Assembly (NCBI RefSeq): GCF_001641265.1
Contig: NW_020167523.1
Location: 1,240,001 to 1,304,000, forward strand
Length of the DNA stretch: 64,000 bases
Reading direction: 5' to 3'
DNA from: Pseudogymnoascus destructans
Taxonomy: Eukaryota; Ascomycota; Leotiomycetes; Thelebolales; Thelebolaceae
In this document: positions 1 through 11,315 of the stretch, one piece after another
Layout of the letters: each line of letters starts with the position of its first letter
Numbering within the stretch: the stretch's first letter is position 1
Translations under genes and position numbers: made by a program
The notes under the pieces: generated by a model
The model's database searches: none
What the model was told of the DNA's origin: nothing
The model's input: only the letters and a program-made list of their open reading frames with translations

Positions 1-111
1 TCATGGGATACGAGGGATATGATGGAGAGGAAGATGGTGACATGAATGCATGGGATGGGGCGATAGGAAGGTTTATAAGAGGATTGGGCTAATACCACTC
101 ACTGTCAACAG

Positions 112-252
112 GTCGCCGAACGCATCCGCCACCGCGTCGACACCTACACAGCCGCCTTCCCCGCCGTCCTCGAGATCCCGAGTAAAGAGCACCCCTACGA
201 CCCCGAGAAGGACAGTGTGTTGAGGAGGGTGAGGAGGTTGTTTGGGGAGTAG
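112..252 (+). CDS. VMA7: V-type proton ATPase subunit F, last exon (5' part outside window)
   Basis: The last 46 codons of a plus-strand gene, entered through an intron acceptor (AACAG at 107-111) and ending with TAG at 250-252. The peptide (RIRHRVDTYTAAFPAVLEIP, then SKEHPYDPEKDS and a basic VRRLFGE end) matches the conserved C-terminus of fungal V-ATPase subunit F, a small central-stalk subunit of the V1 sector that couples ATP hydrolysis to proton pumping at the vacuolar membrane. Positions 1-111 read as intron, with no open frame joined to this exon. The upstream exons lie outside the window. It is convergent with the NPC2-like gene. Confidence 0.88.
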   Translation, partial: VAERIRHRVDTYTAAFPAVLEIPSKEHPYDPEKDSVLRRVRRLFGE

Positions 253-942
253 ATGGGTTCAGTATCTACCCCTCTGCCTCCCTACTATAAGGGAGGGTGG
301 GGGTAGAAGTGATTGGGGGAAGGGGGAGGGGATAGAGGGGATAGAGGGGATAGAGGTGGATGGGGGAAGGGGAAAGGGATAGAAGGGGTAGAAGTGGATG
401 GGCGGGGCATGGAGGGGCGTTTATTGCACTGTTATGAAGCAAGGAATGGACCATTTAAGCGTGCTCTGAGGGGTTACGAGTGGGTGTGCGTGTAGCTGCA
501 TCTGAAGAAAGGTGTGTGCATAGTATTTCGGCCTGAACTTGGTTATCAGAGCCAGTACCTGCATACCTGCCATAGATAGAATCACCACATTAATCCCATA
601 AGGTCCCCGTATCTCGCTCAATCCAAGTCAAAACCGACACAGAGCCCAACACTCTACCACAGAACAACAGCCAAACATAAGTAGTCCATCATCTTAAAAT
701 GCCACTGTAATAAATCTCATGCCAAACGCTACCTATGCCAACAAACAACTCGCGCCGCAAACACCAAAACCCCTCAAGCCTGGGTTGATTGAATCGTACT
801 CCGCAGAGTCTCTCTACCTGTCTGTCTGTTCTGTATCGTGTGAAATAAGTCCATCCATCATCGTCGTCGTCGTGTCGCCTATTGCCCGCCTGCGCCTTTC
901 CCACGGGAGGGAGGAAGGGAGGGAGGGAGGGGCGGGGGATGT
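253..942. other. convergent intergenic region with G-rich simple sequence
   Basis: 3' flanks of the V-ATPase F and NPC2-like genes. Between about 290 and 410 the plus strand is a purine (G/A) run made of repeated GGGATAGAG-like units, and a GGGA-type run lies near 903-940. No gene or RNA is recognised; the short open frames here are low-complexity. Confidence 0.5.
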
Positions 943-1641
943 TTATACCAATTCAAAAGCGCCAAAGGCACCCTTGAACTGCACCGTAGCGGAGAGACAA
1001 GTAATCTTCCTATCATCCTCGGTAAAGACATCAGCCGTAACCGTGTATTTTCCCTATAACAATCACCACAATCATTAGCCTCATTCCCCTCTCCCCAACC
1101 ACCACCAAATCCCCATCGGAAAGGACATGACATACTGGTGGAATCTGCGCCGGCAAATCAACCTCATTGGTAATCTTGGTCTCCCCGGCCTTGATGGGAC
1201 ACTCCATATCCACCTCCTTGATCTGCTCGCACAGATCGGCTGTCGTGCTGAGGAGCTTGATGAGGCCGTATTTGACTTGCAGGACGACGTAGGCGCCTTT
1301 GCTGATGTCTTCTTTGAAGGTGCCGATGGCTTCGATGGTTAGGGTTTTCCCGCTACATGAAGTCAGCTATCCATCCATGTATCTATCGATGGCAGAAGGT
1401 GAGAGGACGGAGATGAGACGCGACACGGAAGGAGGACTCACGCCAAAGGAGGATTCGGGTTCAAATTAACATGATCCAGCGTCAAGATATCATCCGCAAA
1501 CTCCGCAGAGCAGTGCTCAAGCGGCGACAGACCGGGTATCTTCTTATCAGCCTCGTCGAGGAGGAGCGACTGCTTGTCGTTCCAGATCGCCAACACGGAA
1601 GCGCTGAGGAGCAGCGGTGCGAGGGCAACTAGGAACTTCAT
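943..1641 (-). CDS. NPC2: ML-domain phosphatidylglycerol/phosphatidylinositol (sterol) transfer protein, NPC2 family
   Basis: Three exons on the minus strand: 1641-1442, 1352-1136 and 1053-943, joined by GTGAGT..TAG and GTATGT..TAG introns; 175 aa, the usual family length. Residues 1-18 are a hydrophobic signal peptide (MKFLVALAPLLLSASVLA). The mature part has the ML-domain landmarks: PGLSPLEHC, DILTLDHVNLNPNPP, TLTIEAIGTF, YGLIKLLSTTADLCEQ, ECPIKAG, and a final TCLSATVQF strand. These cysteines form the disulfides typical of the family. NPC2 proteins bind sterols or phospholipids in the vacuole or secretory lumen and hand them to membranes. The start is the only ATG giving the signal peptide. 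It is divergent from SET3, about 2.1 kb away. Confidence 0.92.
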
Positions 1642-3750
1642 GGTTCCGGTTTCGCTGCTCTGCCTGTGGTGTTAGTATCGGGGTTGAGGGATTTGCGAAG
1701 GTGAAGTCGGGGAGTATTTCGACAGAGAAGAGGGATGTGAGTCGGGTGGTGGTTGAGCGGGTGATGGAGAGACAAGAGGAGGCGGGACTGGGAGTTGGGG
1801 GGGCGGTTCGGTGGTTGGGTCGTGTGGGAGAATGGGGGATTGTGATTGGTGGAGGGCGGGGATGGGGTGGGTGTAGAGGTACAACGGTGAGTTCGGGTGG
1901 GGGTTGGTGGGTGAGGTGGATGAGGGGGAGGTGGGTGGGAAATGACGTTGCGGGCTGTTGGGGGGGTGGCCCTAGAGTACCCATATCCTCCGTACTAACG
2001 TAGAACAGTGATATAGGCAGAAGGATACCTACCAGCGCCCTCGGCGCTACCACCACCCCTACCTACCACGCCCGCCCTAACTACCACCACCCCTACCTAC
2101 CACCCCCTACCACCACCAAAACCTACCTACCACCCCCTACCACCACCCCTACCTACTGTAACCTACCACCACCAAAACCACTACCACTACCACCACCCCT
2201 ACTGTAACCTACCACCACCAAAACAACCACTACCACCACCCCCTACCACCACCAAAATAATATCCAGACTACCGTCCAGACTACCACCAAAACCACTACC
2301 ACCACCCCTACCTACTGTAACCTACCACCACCAAAACCACTACTACCACCACCCCTACCTACTGTAACCTACCACCACTAAAACCACTACCACCACCCCC
2401 TACCACCACCAAAATACCATCCAGACTACCGTCCAGACTACTCGACTAACGTACAACTGCGTAGGCAGAAGAATACTACGGCGACCTAAACGAACCACCT
2501 GCACCCACTCACAAGACTCCCACTACTGCATCAGACTAGTGCCGTACTTGTACTAGCCTACTCCAGTATAGCCACTATCCGCACTAACCGGATCAGGCAA
2601 ATCAAGCTTGTCGACCCAATCGCAGGCGATACCGAGAGATGCGCTTTTCAGCCTTTTCGCTTCCCCTCCACATCGTCCATAGCTAACCTACATATACCTA
2701 GACTGCGACAAAGTACATGGCATCGCTACCCAACCACCATACTAATATCTTGTATCCTGGTACTTCTATCCAGACTACGGTAGGTGGCTGTGCTGCTAAA
2801 CTGGGTACTGTCTACCTCCCATCTACCCTAGAGACCACTAAACTCCACTAAATCTCACAGTCTGTTTAGTGGTCTTGGCCCCTTTTTACTCCCTGTTTAT
2901 CCTTGTACTCTGTACTTGTGCTCAGTACTTTCTACTCTCCAACACCCTGTTCTGTCTCTCTCTTCCCTCTCTCTCCTCCCTCTCTCTCCTCCCTCTCTCT
3001 CCTCCTCCTTCTCTCCTCCTCGTCCTCGTCCTCGTCCTCGTCCTCCTCGTCTCACACTCTCCTCCCTCCCTCTTCCTCTTCCTCTCTTCCATCCCCCCCC
3101 CCCCCCCAAACTCCTCCACCAATCTTCACCTTCACATTCCTTCTACACCTCCACACGCTACAATCACCATCATCGACTTCTCTCTAACGGCCGCATCCTT
3201 TTCGTACTTGCCATTGCGCTTCATCCACGTTCAACGAAACCATCATCCATCATCCTCTTCAAACCAACCCGCCACCCCCAAACATCGAAACGCCTTCGTC
3301 GCGAAAAAAAAAAAAGAACGACACAACCCCGTCGACTCTTCTGCGCCACCACTTCCTTTCCAGCCGTCGACGATACCATTCTTTTCAATGATAGTCTGCA
3401 CGTCTGCATAATACCCTTCAGACGTGTCGTCTGTCAACAAATAAGTGGATTGTGCACACTTGCGGTCGTCCTCTTCGCCGCTCGTTTCTTAGTCGAGTCC
3501 ACTCCTCACCGAAGGACACGACGCGAGACGACCAGAGCGCTCGACGCTCTGTCCACAAACATCTCCAGCGGTTGACAGAGATCTCGTATACCGATTGTCG
3601 ATACCTATACTACATTGCGACACGGGTCTCGATCTCTTGCGAGTTCACCTCAGCTGCGCTCGTCGTCATGCGACTCAGACTAAAGCATAAGTGAACCCAC
3701 ATCTTGACCCTTTCCTGTAGCTGGAGCCACCTCGAGGCTTCTGCTAGATT
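1642..3750. other. long divergent intergenic region (NPC2/SET3 promoters, minisatellite, pyrimidine-rich leader)
   Basis: About 2.1 kb without a supportable gene. It holds the minisatellite listed separately, a C/T-rich stretch at about 2935-3120 that includes CTCTCTCC repeats, a CGTCCT repeat at about 3019-3040 and a homopolymer of about 15 C near 3093, and an A-run near 3305. Long pyrimidine tracts are common upstream of fungal transcription starts, so 2900-3750 is probably SET3 promoter plus 5' UTR. The open frames inside it are low-complexity shadows. Confidence 0.5.
2035..2445. repeat. imperfect CTACCACCA-rich minisatellite
   Basis: A C/A-rich imperfect tandem array. A core CTACTGTAACCTACCACCAC recurs near 2154, 2200, 2312 and 2358, separated by variable numbers of CCACTAC and CCACCCCTAC blocks and ACCAAAAC spacers. 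A second motif, ATCCAGACTACCGTCCAGAC, occurs near 2265 and again near 2420. The order of units suggests a higher-order repeat of roughly 110-150 bp that has duplicated. It has no open frame of its own. Confidence 0.75.
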
Positions 3751-6700
3751 ATGACAGAAAGGACCTTCTCCATACCACCGCCGATCGCGCAGAGTCAGCC
3801 CGCTTCGCAGTCTCCCGTCACGGCCAACCATCGAACCGCGCCCGGCGCCGCCACCGACTCTGTTGACGAGGAGCCATACACCATCAAGTGCATATGCGAC
3901 TACTCGGACGACGACGGCAACACCATCTACTGCGAGCGATGCGATACGTGGCAACACATCGAATGCTTCTACCCTGGTAACGTCGAGGAGGCCTCACGCG
4001 ATGACTTCAGCCACTTCTGCGCCGACTGTGACCCACGGCCCTTGGACCGCAGGAAGGCGCACGAGCGGCAGCGCGAGCAGCGACAGGGCAAGCTGCGACA
4101 GGACGACGTCGACAAGAAGACCAAACGCCCTCCCTCAAAGAGCCACAAGAAGAAGCCGAAGCCATCTGACGTCGTGACCAATGGTATTCGCGACCACGAT
4201 CCGCATCATGGCGCGAAGGCCGGCAGCCCGCATGATCACACCTCGCATGCGAAAAAGCCGAAACCCCATCAACGATCACAACAATCCATCAGCGCGGCCA
4301 AGCGAAGCCCGTCGAACCACTCACGCAATCACTCCCACGCACACCCTCTAAGTCCGGCCACAACACCACCCGACTTACCACAAGACTTCATAATACACAC
4401 GTACTCCAAGCAGTTCCAGGACCTCTGCGGGAATGATCCTGGGCCGCAAGATCTCCAGGCGAACTCGTTCGCGAGCTTAGCCGTCACCGATTCCATGTCG
4501 AATTGGCTTCGCGATCCCCAGAAGCTCCAGGAGGATGTTGGCGTCGAGAATTCCCAAGACGTGTTCCGCACAATAAAACCCGAAGTCGACTTTGACAACT
4601 ACCCAAGGCCGAAATTGCAGGTCAATTCCAAAACAATCTCCACGAAACCCGAGTTACAATTGCGCTATCTGACCGTCTCGGAGACTCTCCGACAGAAGGA
4701 GACGATTATCGGTGAATTGAAAGGGCTTGTCGGATTCCAAAGCACCTTCGTCGAGCTGGAGGGGGAGACGTATACTAAGCTCTGCCATCCACCGCCATTC
4801 GTCTTCTTCCACCCTCACCTCCCGCTATACATTGACACGAGAAAGGAGGGAACACAGTGTCGATACGTGCGACGAAGTTGCCGCCCAAACTCGATATTGG
4901 AAACCTACATCACCAATGGATCCGAATACCATTTCTGCTTCCAGACCGAACAACCACTGGCTGCCAATGCCCAGATAACACTAGGATGGGATTTCAAATT
5001 TAGGAACGGCAAGCGTTTCGTTCACCTTCTAGGAATCGAAGACGACAACGGCACCGAGCCAGAAATTACAGAGCAGGAGTACGACGAGCTGAGCGACCTA
5101 ATAACTAGCGTCCTCTCGGATTACGGCGGCTGTGCTTGTGATGCAGATAACGATTGCGCCTTTGTTCGTTTCCATCGCAACTTCCGAAGCAAGCTGCAGC
5201 AGGTGCAAACACTACCTGCGAAACCCAAGAAGCAACGGAGGCCAAAGCAACACGTCTCTCCCATAAGCACTGGCCATGCCACAAACAGCCGTGATGCGAG
5301 TGAAGGCAGGCAAGAGGTCTATGATGCGGAAGACGACAGCCGCTCCGCGTCTGGTTCGATTAAACCACGTAGCCGCGACATGACGCCGTTAACCGCTGGG
5401 CTGGATGCAAACGGGACTGAGCTTGTTTCGGATCGTGATAAGAGGAAGCTTGCCGATATCGAGAAAACCTTTGAGCAGATGGATAAGCAACCGCCTAGGA
5501 AAAAGAAGCGCGGCTCTGATGGGCCGATACTTCCGACACCATCGAATGGGCATCCACCTAATCAACGAACAAAGCACAAATCTGTCTCGCGTACGAATAC
5601 GTCCATATCCACTTCTATGCAGGCGAATGGAACCACCCAGTTCCAGAAGGATAAGAACAGACACTCTCGACATGCTTCGGAATCTCCAACTACTGACGTA
5701 TCGCCAAAGACGATGGGAGCAGCGTCATCGAAACCCACGTCGCGATATGGGTCCGTGCCAGCTCGATCGCGGCAGCTGTCACCTGTACGGAAGTCTAATT
5801 ATGTCGATGCGGACACCCAGACAGATCCGGAACCGGATGCATGGTACACCCAAACGCCAAAGCCAAAGAAGAAGTTTGTCCCGCTTAGCAGACGCTTAGT
5901 AGAGAACCAACGGAAGTCTTTCGCAGTACAAGAATCCCGAATCGCATCTCTAATGTCGCAAATGGAAATGTCGTCGCGGATGGAAGGCGTCGAGTCAACA
6001 GCGGGCAGCCACCCCCCGAGCCCGGAAGCGAAAACCGCGCCAAAGCCGGAGGATACCCTGCTGCCGAATGACGTCGCCGTCGGCTCAGTGGAGCCCCCCG
6101 GCCCAGAAGACGGCAAGTCCGTCGCTGAGCATGCCGAGGGGGCGGCCGATGTGCCGATGCCAGACGCGCCTTCCGCCTCCCCGGAAGCGGCAAAGGCACC
6201 TCCGCCGACATTGCCAGGGGTGCTCCACCCGCCGCCACCCGCAACCGCCAGTATCCCGCCCGACCTAAAATCCCCGGATCTGAAAATCCAGATGCCTACC
6301 TCCGCAACACCCTCCTCCGCTGCTGCTGCCGTCGCGAGCCCATCGACTGTGGGTACGCCGTTCCCGCATTATTTTCCCGCAGGATCGATAGCGCAGTCGC
6401 CTATGGGGACGAATTACCCGTCTACCTTTTCCCCGTCTGTGCTCAGTAGCGTGGGGCAGCATCCGCCGCCGATTAAGAAGAAACTTAGTCTTAGCGCGTA
6501 TAACGCTATGCGGAAGAAGCTGCCTGAGGCGTCGAAATCTGAGCCGCCGAAACCCGAAGCGTCAAAGGCCGAACCAGCACAAACCAAGCCTGCACAAGCT
6601 GAGCCGCCGAAAGCCGAGCCGGTGGAGCAGGAGTCGAAGAGTCTTCCTCCTCCGCCGCCGACGGTGACAAAGGATGCGTCGCCGGCGCAGGCGGGGGAGG

Positions 6701-6885
6701 GTGAGCAGAAGGGGGTGTCCGAGGCGCCAGTTCCTGTTCCTACTCCTACTCCTGCTCCTGCAGCTAACGCAAAGGCTAGCGAGCCGCAAGTTTTGGAACC
6801 TGCCAAGGGCACCACGACGGATGATAAGGCGCTGAGCAACGGCAATACCACCAGCGGCAATGACAACGCGGTGGCGGCTGTGTAA
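3751..6885 (+). CDS. SET3: PHD-finger and SET-domain chromatin protein, Set3 family
   Basis: Uninterrupted 1044-aa frame. A PHD finger spans residues about 45-95 (CICDYSDDDGNTIYCERC, then WQHIECF and FCADCD), the Cys4-His-Cys3 reader that binds H3K4me2/3. A lysine-rich stretch (about 100-165) follows. A SET domain lies at about 320-445, with YVRRSCRPN in place of the canonical R-x-NHSC-PN and a GWDFKFRN segment; Set3-type SET domains are regarded as non-catalytic. The rest is low-complexity, Ser/Lys-rich, ending in a Pro/Ala/Glu-rich tail with repeated PKPEASKAEP-type units (about 930-960). In yeast, Set3 scaffolds the Set3C histone deacetylase complex in the nucleus. The ATG at 3751 is the first in frame before the PHD finger. 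Convergent with ALG7. Confidence 0.9.
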   Translation: MTERTFSIPPPIAQSQPASQSPVTANHRTAPGAATDSVDEEPYTIKCICDYSDDDGNTIYCERCDTWQHIECFYPGNVEEASRDDFSHFCADCDPRPLDRRKAHERQREQRQGKLRQDDVDKKTKRPPSKSHKKKPKPSDVVTNGIRDHDPHHGAKAGSPHDHTSHAKKPKPHQRSQQSISAAKRSPSNHSRNHSHAHPLSPATTPPDLPQDFIIHTYSKQFQDLCGNDPGPQDLQANSFASLAVTDSMSNWLRDPQKLQEDVGVENSQDVFRTIKPEVDFDNYPRPKLQVNSKTISTKPELQLRYLTVSETLRQKETIIGELKGLVGFQSTFVELEGETYTKLCHPPPFVFFHPHLPLYIDTRKEGTQCRYVRRSCRPNSILETYITNGSEYHFCFQTEQPLAANAQITLGWDFKFRNGKRFVHLLGIEDDNGTEPEITEQEYDELSDLITSVLSDYGGCACDADNDCAFVRFHRNFRSKLQQVQTLPAKPKKQRRPKQHVSPISTGHATNSRDASEGRQEVYDAEDDSRSASGSIKPRSRDMTPLTAGLDANGTELVSDRDKRKLADIEKTFEQMDKQPPRKKKRGSDGPILPTPSNGHPPNQRTKHKSVSRTNTSISTSMQANGTTQFQKDKNRHSRHASESPTTDVSPKTMGAASSKPTSRYGSVPARSRQLSPVRKSNYVDADTQTDPEPDAWYTQTPKPKKKFVPLSRRLVENQRKSFAVQESRIASLMSQMEMSSRMEGVESTAGSHPPSPEAKTAPKPEDTLLPNDVAVGSVEPPGPEDGKSVAEHAEGAADVPMPDAPSASPEAAKAPPPTLPGVLHPPPPATASIPPDLKSPDLKIQMPTSATPSSAAAAVASPSTVGTPFPHYFPAGSIAQSPMGTNYPSTFSPSVLSSVGQHPPPIKKKLSLSAYNAMRKKLPEASKSEPPKPEASKAEPAQTKPAQAEPPKAEPVEQESKSLPPPPPTVTKDASPAQAGEGEQKGVSEAPVPVPTPTPAPAANAKASEPQVLEPAKGTTTDDKALSNGNTTSGNDNAVAAV

Positions 6886-7631
6886 TAACAATAACAAATG
6901 GGAATATTAAAGTTCATTTTATTTCTTTATGATAATTGCTAGGGAAACTCCTGCGAGGGTTGTTACTTTTTATTACTCTTTTTTTACCTCTGCGCTCCCG
7001 CTCTTGTGCGAGTTCATGTTTCTGTGTGACTTATACACACGTGTTTGGCAATGGCAAAAATCGTTGGGGGGGGAGTTCTTTCTGCTATTCTACCTTTTTT
7101 TACTTAACCCCCCTTTTATCTGAGGTGGGGGGAGGGTCTTCGATTTTTTTATGGCGTTACTTTCGGGGGTTTGGGATGGGATGGGAAACTTCCGGGGTGA
7201 TTGGCGGGGGGTATGAGATGAGGTGTGTGATGGGATAGGGGATTGGGTGCGCGGATGGGGGGTACAGGGACCTCGTTGTATGTTACATAGGCTAGGCTGC
7301 CGGCTGGGATGTCGGCAAGCTGGCTTGCTGGTGTGGAAAGGTTGAATAAGAGCCTTGTTAATTTATGCTGGTCTGATGGGTGTTGTGATTGTGACAATAT
7401 GAAGTGAGATGATGGGAGGGAAGTGAGAGTGGTACAGTATGTGTAAATTGGCGGTGGCCTGGAATGGGTATAATACTACAGACACTGATACTGGGAAAGC
7501 GTCAAGCTATACATATACATCCCCTCCCCATCTCCTGGGAGAACTCTAAAAATCTACAACCCCCCATCTTCCCCCCATCTTCCCCCCCTCTTACCCATTT
7601 CTATAACATACACCCCCCCCCCCTTCCTTTT
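6886..7631. other. convergent 3' region between SET3 and ALG7
   Basis: About 745 bp holding the 3' UTRs of two convergent genes. It has T-rich runs (6960-7150), G-runs and, at 7565-7625, C-runs (CCCCCCATCTTCC repeated, then 11 or more C). No gene recognised. Confidence 0.5.
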
Positions 7632-9059
7632 CTACAAATTATCCGCCGTAAAAATCAACAACGCCGCCTTATGCCTCACAAACAACCCCGCCAACCCAAC
7701 CAGCACCTGCATACACACAATCTCATTCAACAACCTATCCTCCCTCAACGGACCCCTCCACACGAGCCAGAGGTTGAGGATCGTCATGTTGGTTGTTTCT
7801 GTCACCTTCCCGTCTTCGTCGCGGGTGACTCCCAGGCATCCTACACGTTCCAACACCGAAATCAGGAGGGATTGCAACTGGTTAGGTTCCCGCGTCCACA
7901 GCGTCACCGACGGTTCAAGCAGTCCTGAACGCGCATTGAACCGCGGAAGTCGATGTCGTGGACACGCGATAAGCCTAAACAGCTGGGGCGCCGAGTACAC
8001 GAAATTTGCAATCTGCGGCAGCAGCAACAACAACAGCGTCTTCGAGAAATGCCCCAAGATCGCACAGGCAGCAAACACCGTCCCAGCGAAATAACAGTAC
8101 GTATCCCCCACGAACACCTTAGCGGGGAACCTATTCTGCGTCCACAGCGCTAGCGACACGCCGATGAAGGGGAGGAGGAGGTAGAGCGACAGTAAATGCG
8201 AGTCCGTCGCTGGATGCAGTGGCGGGGACGGCGGGAGGAGGTAGAGTATATCGTTCAAGGCGAGGAGGAAGGCGATGACGAGGGATTGGGAAACTTCAAT
8301 CCCGTTTATCCCAGCGAGGATGTTAATGCTGTTTGGCGCGAAGATGGCGATCGCGGCCATGTAGAGGTAGTACGCCCATCCTAGATTGAGGAGGTCGCCG
8401 AGGTAGGGGCGGAGAGGGGTGGGGACGACGACGTGGGTTACCCCGAAATCGACGAAGTAGACGATGAGGATGGGGATGGAGGCGAAGGCGGGGATGAAGA
8501 ATTTGTGGCGCCAGCGGATGTCGAAGAGGTCGTCACCGATGCCGAGGATGACGACGGATTGGAGGGAGAGGATTGCGGAGAGGTAGGATGCGAGCTGGGG
8601 GAGGGGTTAGCGGGGTTGTGCAAAATAGGGGGAGGGGCGCACCTTGTTATGAGGGAATCGGTGAAGGAATCTCCCCGTATCAATATTCACAACCTCCACC
8701 ACCACATCCCTATTCCCCCCCCCCGACGTCGCCGCCACGATATCCTTATAAAACGGGAACGGGATAAACACAATCGCAACCAGCAGATACACCACCGCGC
8801 ACACCGCGCCCATCGTCTCCGGGATCTCCTTCTTGTTTACTTTACTCAGATCCTTCCCCTTCAAGCCCGCTTTCATGAAGGTTGGCCCGAGCCACCGGAT
8901 CATGGCGTAGGTGGCGCTGAAGGCCATCCCGCTGAAGGCGAGGGAGGCGATGAGCGGCTCGCCATCGCCGTGGAAGGTGTTGGCGACGATGGCGATGGAG
9001 GCGAGGAAGAGGGAGAGGAGGGAGAGTTGTTCGGGGAGGGAGAGGGTTGAGGGTGTCAT
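7632..9059 (-). CDS. ALG7: UDP-GlcNAc:dolichyl-phosphate N-acetylglucosamine-1-phosphate transferase
   Basis: Two exons, 9059-8643 and 8594-7632, with a 48-nt GTGCGC..CAG intron; 459 aa (yeast Alg7 is of similar length). A polytopic ER membrane enzyme with around ten hydrophobic segments. Family motifs in order: KGKDLSKVNKKEIPETMG, GIGDDLFDIRW (metal/substrate Asp pair), NINILAGINGIEVSQS, FVGDTYCYFAGTVFA, and HCPRHR-like (CPRHRLPRFN). It transfers GlcNAc-1-phosphate to dolichyl phosphate, the first step of lipid-linked oligosaccharide synthesis for N-glycosylation and the target of tunicamycin. Divergent from SEH1 with about 308 bp between start codons, so the two share a promoter region. Confidence 0.95.
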
Positions 9060-9367
9060 TGCTGCTGGCTAGTGGCGCATTGTATGCTGCAGCAGACAGG
9101 TGATGCGACTCTCTTCTTTTGCTCTGCCGTCGATTGGGATATGCGATGTGATAATGTCCCAGCTTATTTCGCCGACGACGTGGCTTTCTCAGCCTCGTCG
9201 CGTGGACGCGGCCGGATTGGACCCATCGTTCAGCCTCGCGCGCTATCGGCAGACTTGAGCCTCCACTAAGTTACGACACCCACTCACGTCACGCGAGTGG
9301 CGTAACCTTATTGCGCAACTCACTCCGCGCCCCGGCGCACCCAGGCGCAAATGAAGCAGCAGCAGCG
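9060..9367. promoter_or_regulatory. shared divergent promoter of ALG7 and SEH1
   Basis: 308 bp between two divergent ATGs. It contains TCACGTCACGCGAGTGGCGT-like CG-rich sequence around 9283-9303. No TATA-like box is obvious. Inferred from gene orientation only. Confidence 0.45.
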
Positions 9368-10681
9368 ATGGAGGAAGATTTATTCGGCGAGTCTACGGGC
9401 TTCTCGATACAGCAGCACGGACACAAGGATATGGTTGAGGCGTCGGCATTTAACAGCTACGGCACGCGGTTTGCCCTGGGCTCGGCGGATGGGAAGATCA
9501 AGGTGTTTGATCGGCTGAGGAATGGGGGTTGGGGACTGTGTGATACGTGGGCGGCGCATAATGCGGAGGTTTTGGAGGTGAGTAAATGCATGCATGCTGG
9601 GAGATGGGGAGGTGACTGATGGTGATGTGATGTGTAGTTGCATTGGCTGCCGCCGACTATACATCCGAATATGCTGGGGTCGATATCGACGGATGGGAAG
9701 TTCAGGCTCTGGGCGGAGGATCCTACCATCCCCCCTCTTAATGGGAGGCGATTCAACTCAAAGGCAAATCGCCCAATCTACGAATTGCGATCTGCGTCGA
9801 GAGCGCCATTCCTCTCTTTCGATATCAAACACAACCCGGAGCTACGCCATACATTCCTAGCATTGCTCGATCGCGACGCCCTGTTGACAGTCTACGAGAA
9901 TGACGAGCCTGAAAATATGACTAGTTGGACACAGATCGATCAATTCCTCGTCTGCAAAAAGCCCTCCAGAGGCGAAGAGGTGGCATTCAAAGTCTCCTTC
10001 GACCCCAATCTCGAGCCGTCATACAATGCCATCCGCGAGGGTGTTCCGCGGGACTCCTTATCGCTTATTGTCGCTGGTATGAACACAGCCAGGATCTGGC
10101 GCACGAAGATGATCTCCCATGATGTGAGCTTGGGGTCAGGCAGCAGCAGGGAGTTTTATCGCGCAGCGGACTTGCCGGATCATAAGAGCTTGGTGAGGGA
10201 TGTTGCTTGGGCGGCTGGCAGTATCAGGGGCTATGATATTTGCGCCACTGTGTGTAAGGACGGGATAGTACGGGTGTTTGAGGTGCGGACACCGCCGAAG
10301 GATGGACAAGAGGCGACAGATGCGCCGTACGGGGCCTATCCTTCTAATAAGGGAGGTAATCCTTCACGGATGAGTGATGAGCTGAAGAATGGTCCATCGG
10401 GTATCGGTGCTGGCCTGGCTACTGTGAGGTCTGGTCCTGGTGGCAATAGGCAGTCTGGGGGAGTATCTCTGGCTGGTCAAGTTCCGCATGTGGTGAAGGA
10501 AATGACGAAACTCGACGGCCACCATGGCCCTGTCTGGCGCTGTCAATTTGACGATGATGGCCAGATGCTGGGGACGACTGGCGATGATGGAAAACTCCTC
10601 TTATGGAGAAGACAGCCAAACGGACAATGGTGTCTTAACGGAGAGCTTGCCATGAAGAGGGAGCATAGGCCCATTGCTTAA
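9368..10681 (+). CDS. SEH1: nucleoporin Seh1, WD40 beta-propeller
   Basis: Two exons, 9368-9577 and 9638-10681, with a 60-nt GTGAGT..TAG intron; 417 aa. The N-terminus MEEDLFGESTGFSIQQHGH followed by a WD repeat (FALGSADGKIKVFDR) and then LGSISTDGKFRLW, ICATVCKDGIVRVFEV and LGTTGDDGKLLLW mark the WD40 blades. This is the Seh1/Sec13-type propeller shared by the Nup84/Y complex of the nuclear pore and the SEACAT/GATOR2 complex at the vacuole. The start at 9368 is preferred over the in-frame ATG at 9311 because homology begins at MEEDLF. A low-complexity loop (about 300-360) splits the last blades. The exon junction keeps frame (VLE | LHWLPP). Confidence 0.93.
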
Positions 10682-11315
10682 TATCGGCGATAGGCCGTGG
10701 TTTAAGGGACTATACTATACCCGGCAGCCTTTGTCTGGGATGAGTGCCATATTCTGCAATGTTACGGGGGGCGTTGGAGCGGAGTTTGGGGATCTGGTTA
10801 CATCGGGGAGCCATAGGGCTATAGGTTAGAAAGATGATTCGTTATAACCCGTTGATAGAAATCCTGTGTTGACAGTAGGTTTGTGGCAATATCCTTATGA
10901 CACTCAAAGTGAAAACACCCATCATTCATATCCAAGCCAAAGATCAATTTCGAGGCGTTAAAGTATAAACATTAACGTGAAAATAAATGAATGTAACTGT
11001 AATGCCCAGCAAACTAACGACGCAGAATCCCGCATGCGAACATTTCGGTAGGTAGTGAGGGGCTGCGCTATGCCCGCAAGGCTCCCAAATCCCAGCAACC
11101 ACCGCTTGCTGCCGTTCCTTCAGCCTTTCGATTCGTATTGCGCGTACAGTCCACTATGCAACATCCTCCCCGCCCCAACATACACACCACCGAATCGCAG
11201 TAAGCCAGAATTTCTCGCCCATCTGCCTTGCCAAACTCGCCCGCCATCCTGGATAGCAGCGTGCTCCGTTATCACTGGCGCGAACACCATGTGAACGGGA
11301 TGTTCATCGATCGCC
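10682..11315. other. intergenic region between SEH1 and the RBR ligase
   Basis: About 630 bp, same-strand neighbours. A/T-rich middle (10830-10995). No RNA gene or ORF with recognisable similarity. Confidence 0.4.

Noticed and set aside
2869..3575. Several overlapping plus-strand frames up to 219 aa upstream of SET3
   Set aside because: Translation is low-complexity Ser/Leu/Pro from a CTC/CCT-rich tract with a C-homopolymer; three frames are open at once, as expected for simple sequence.
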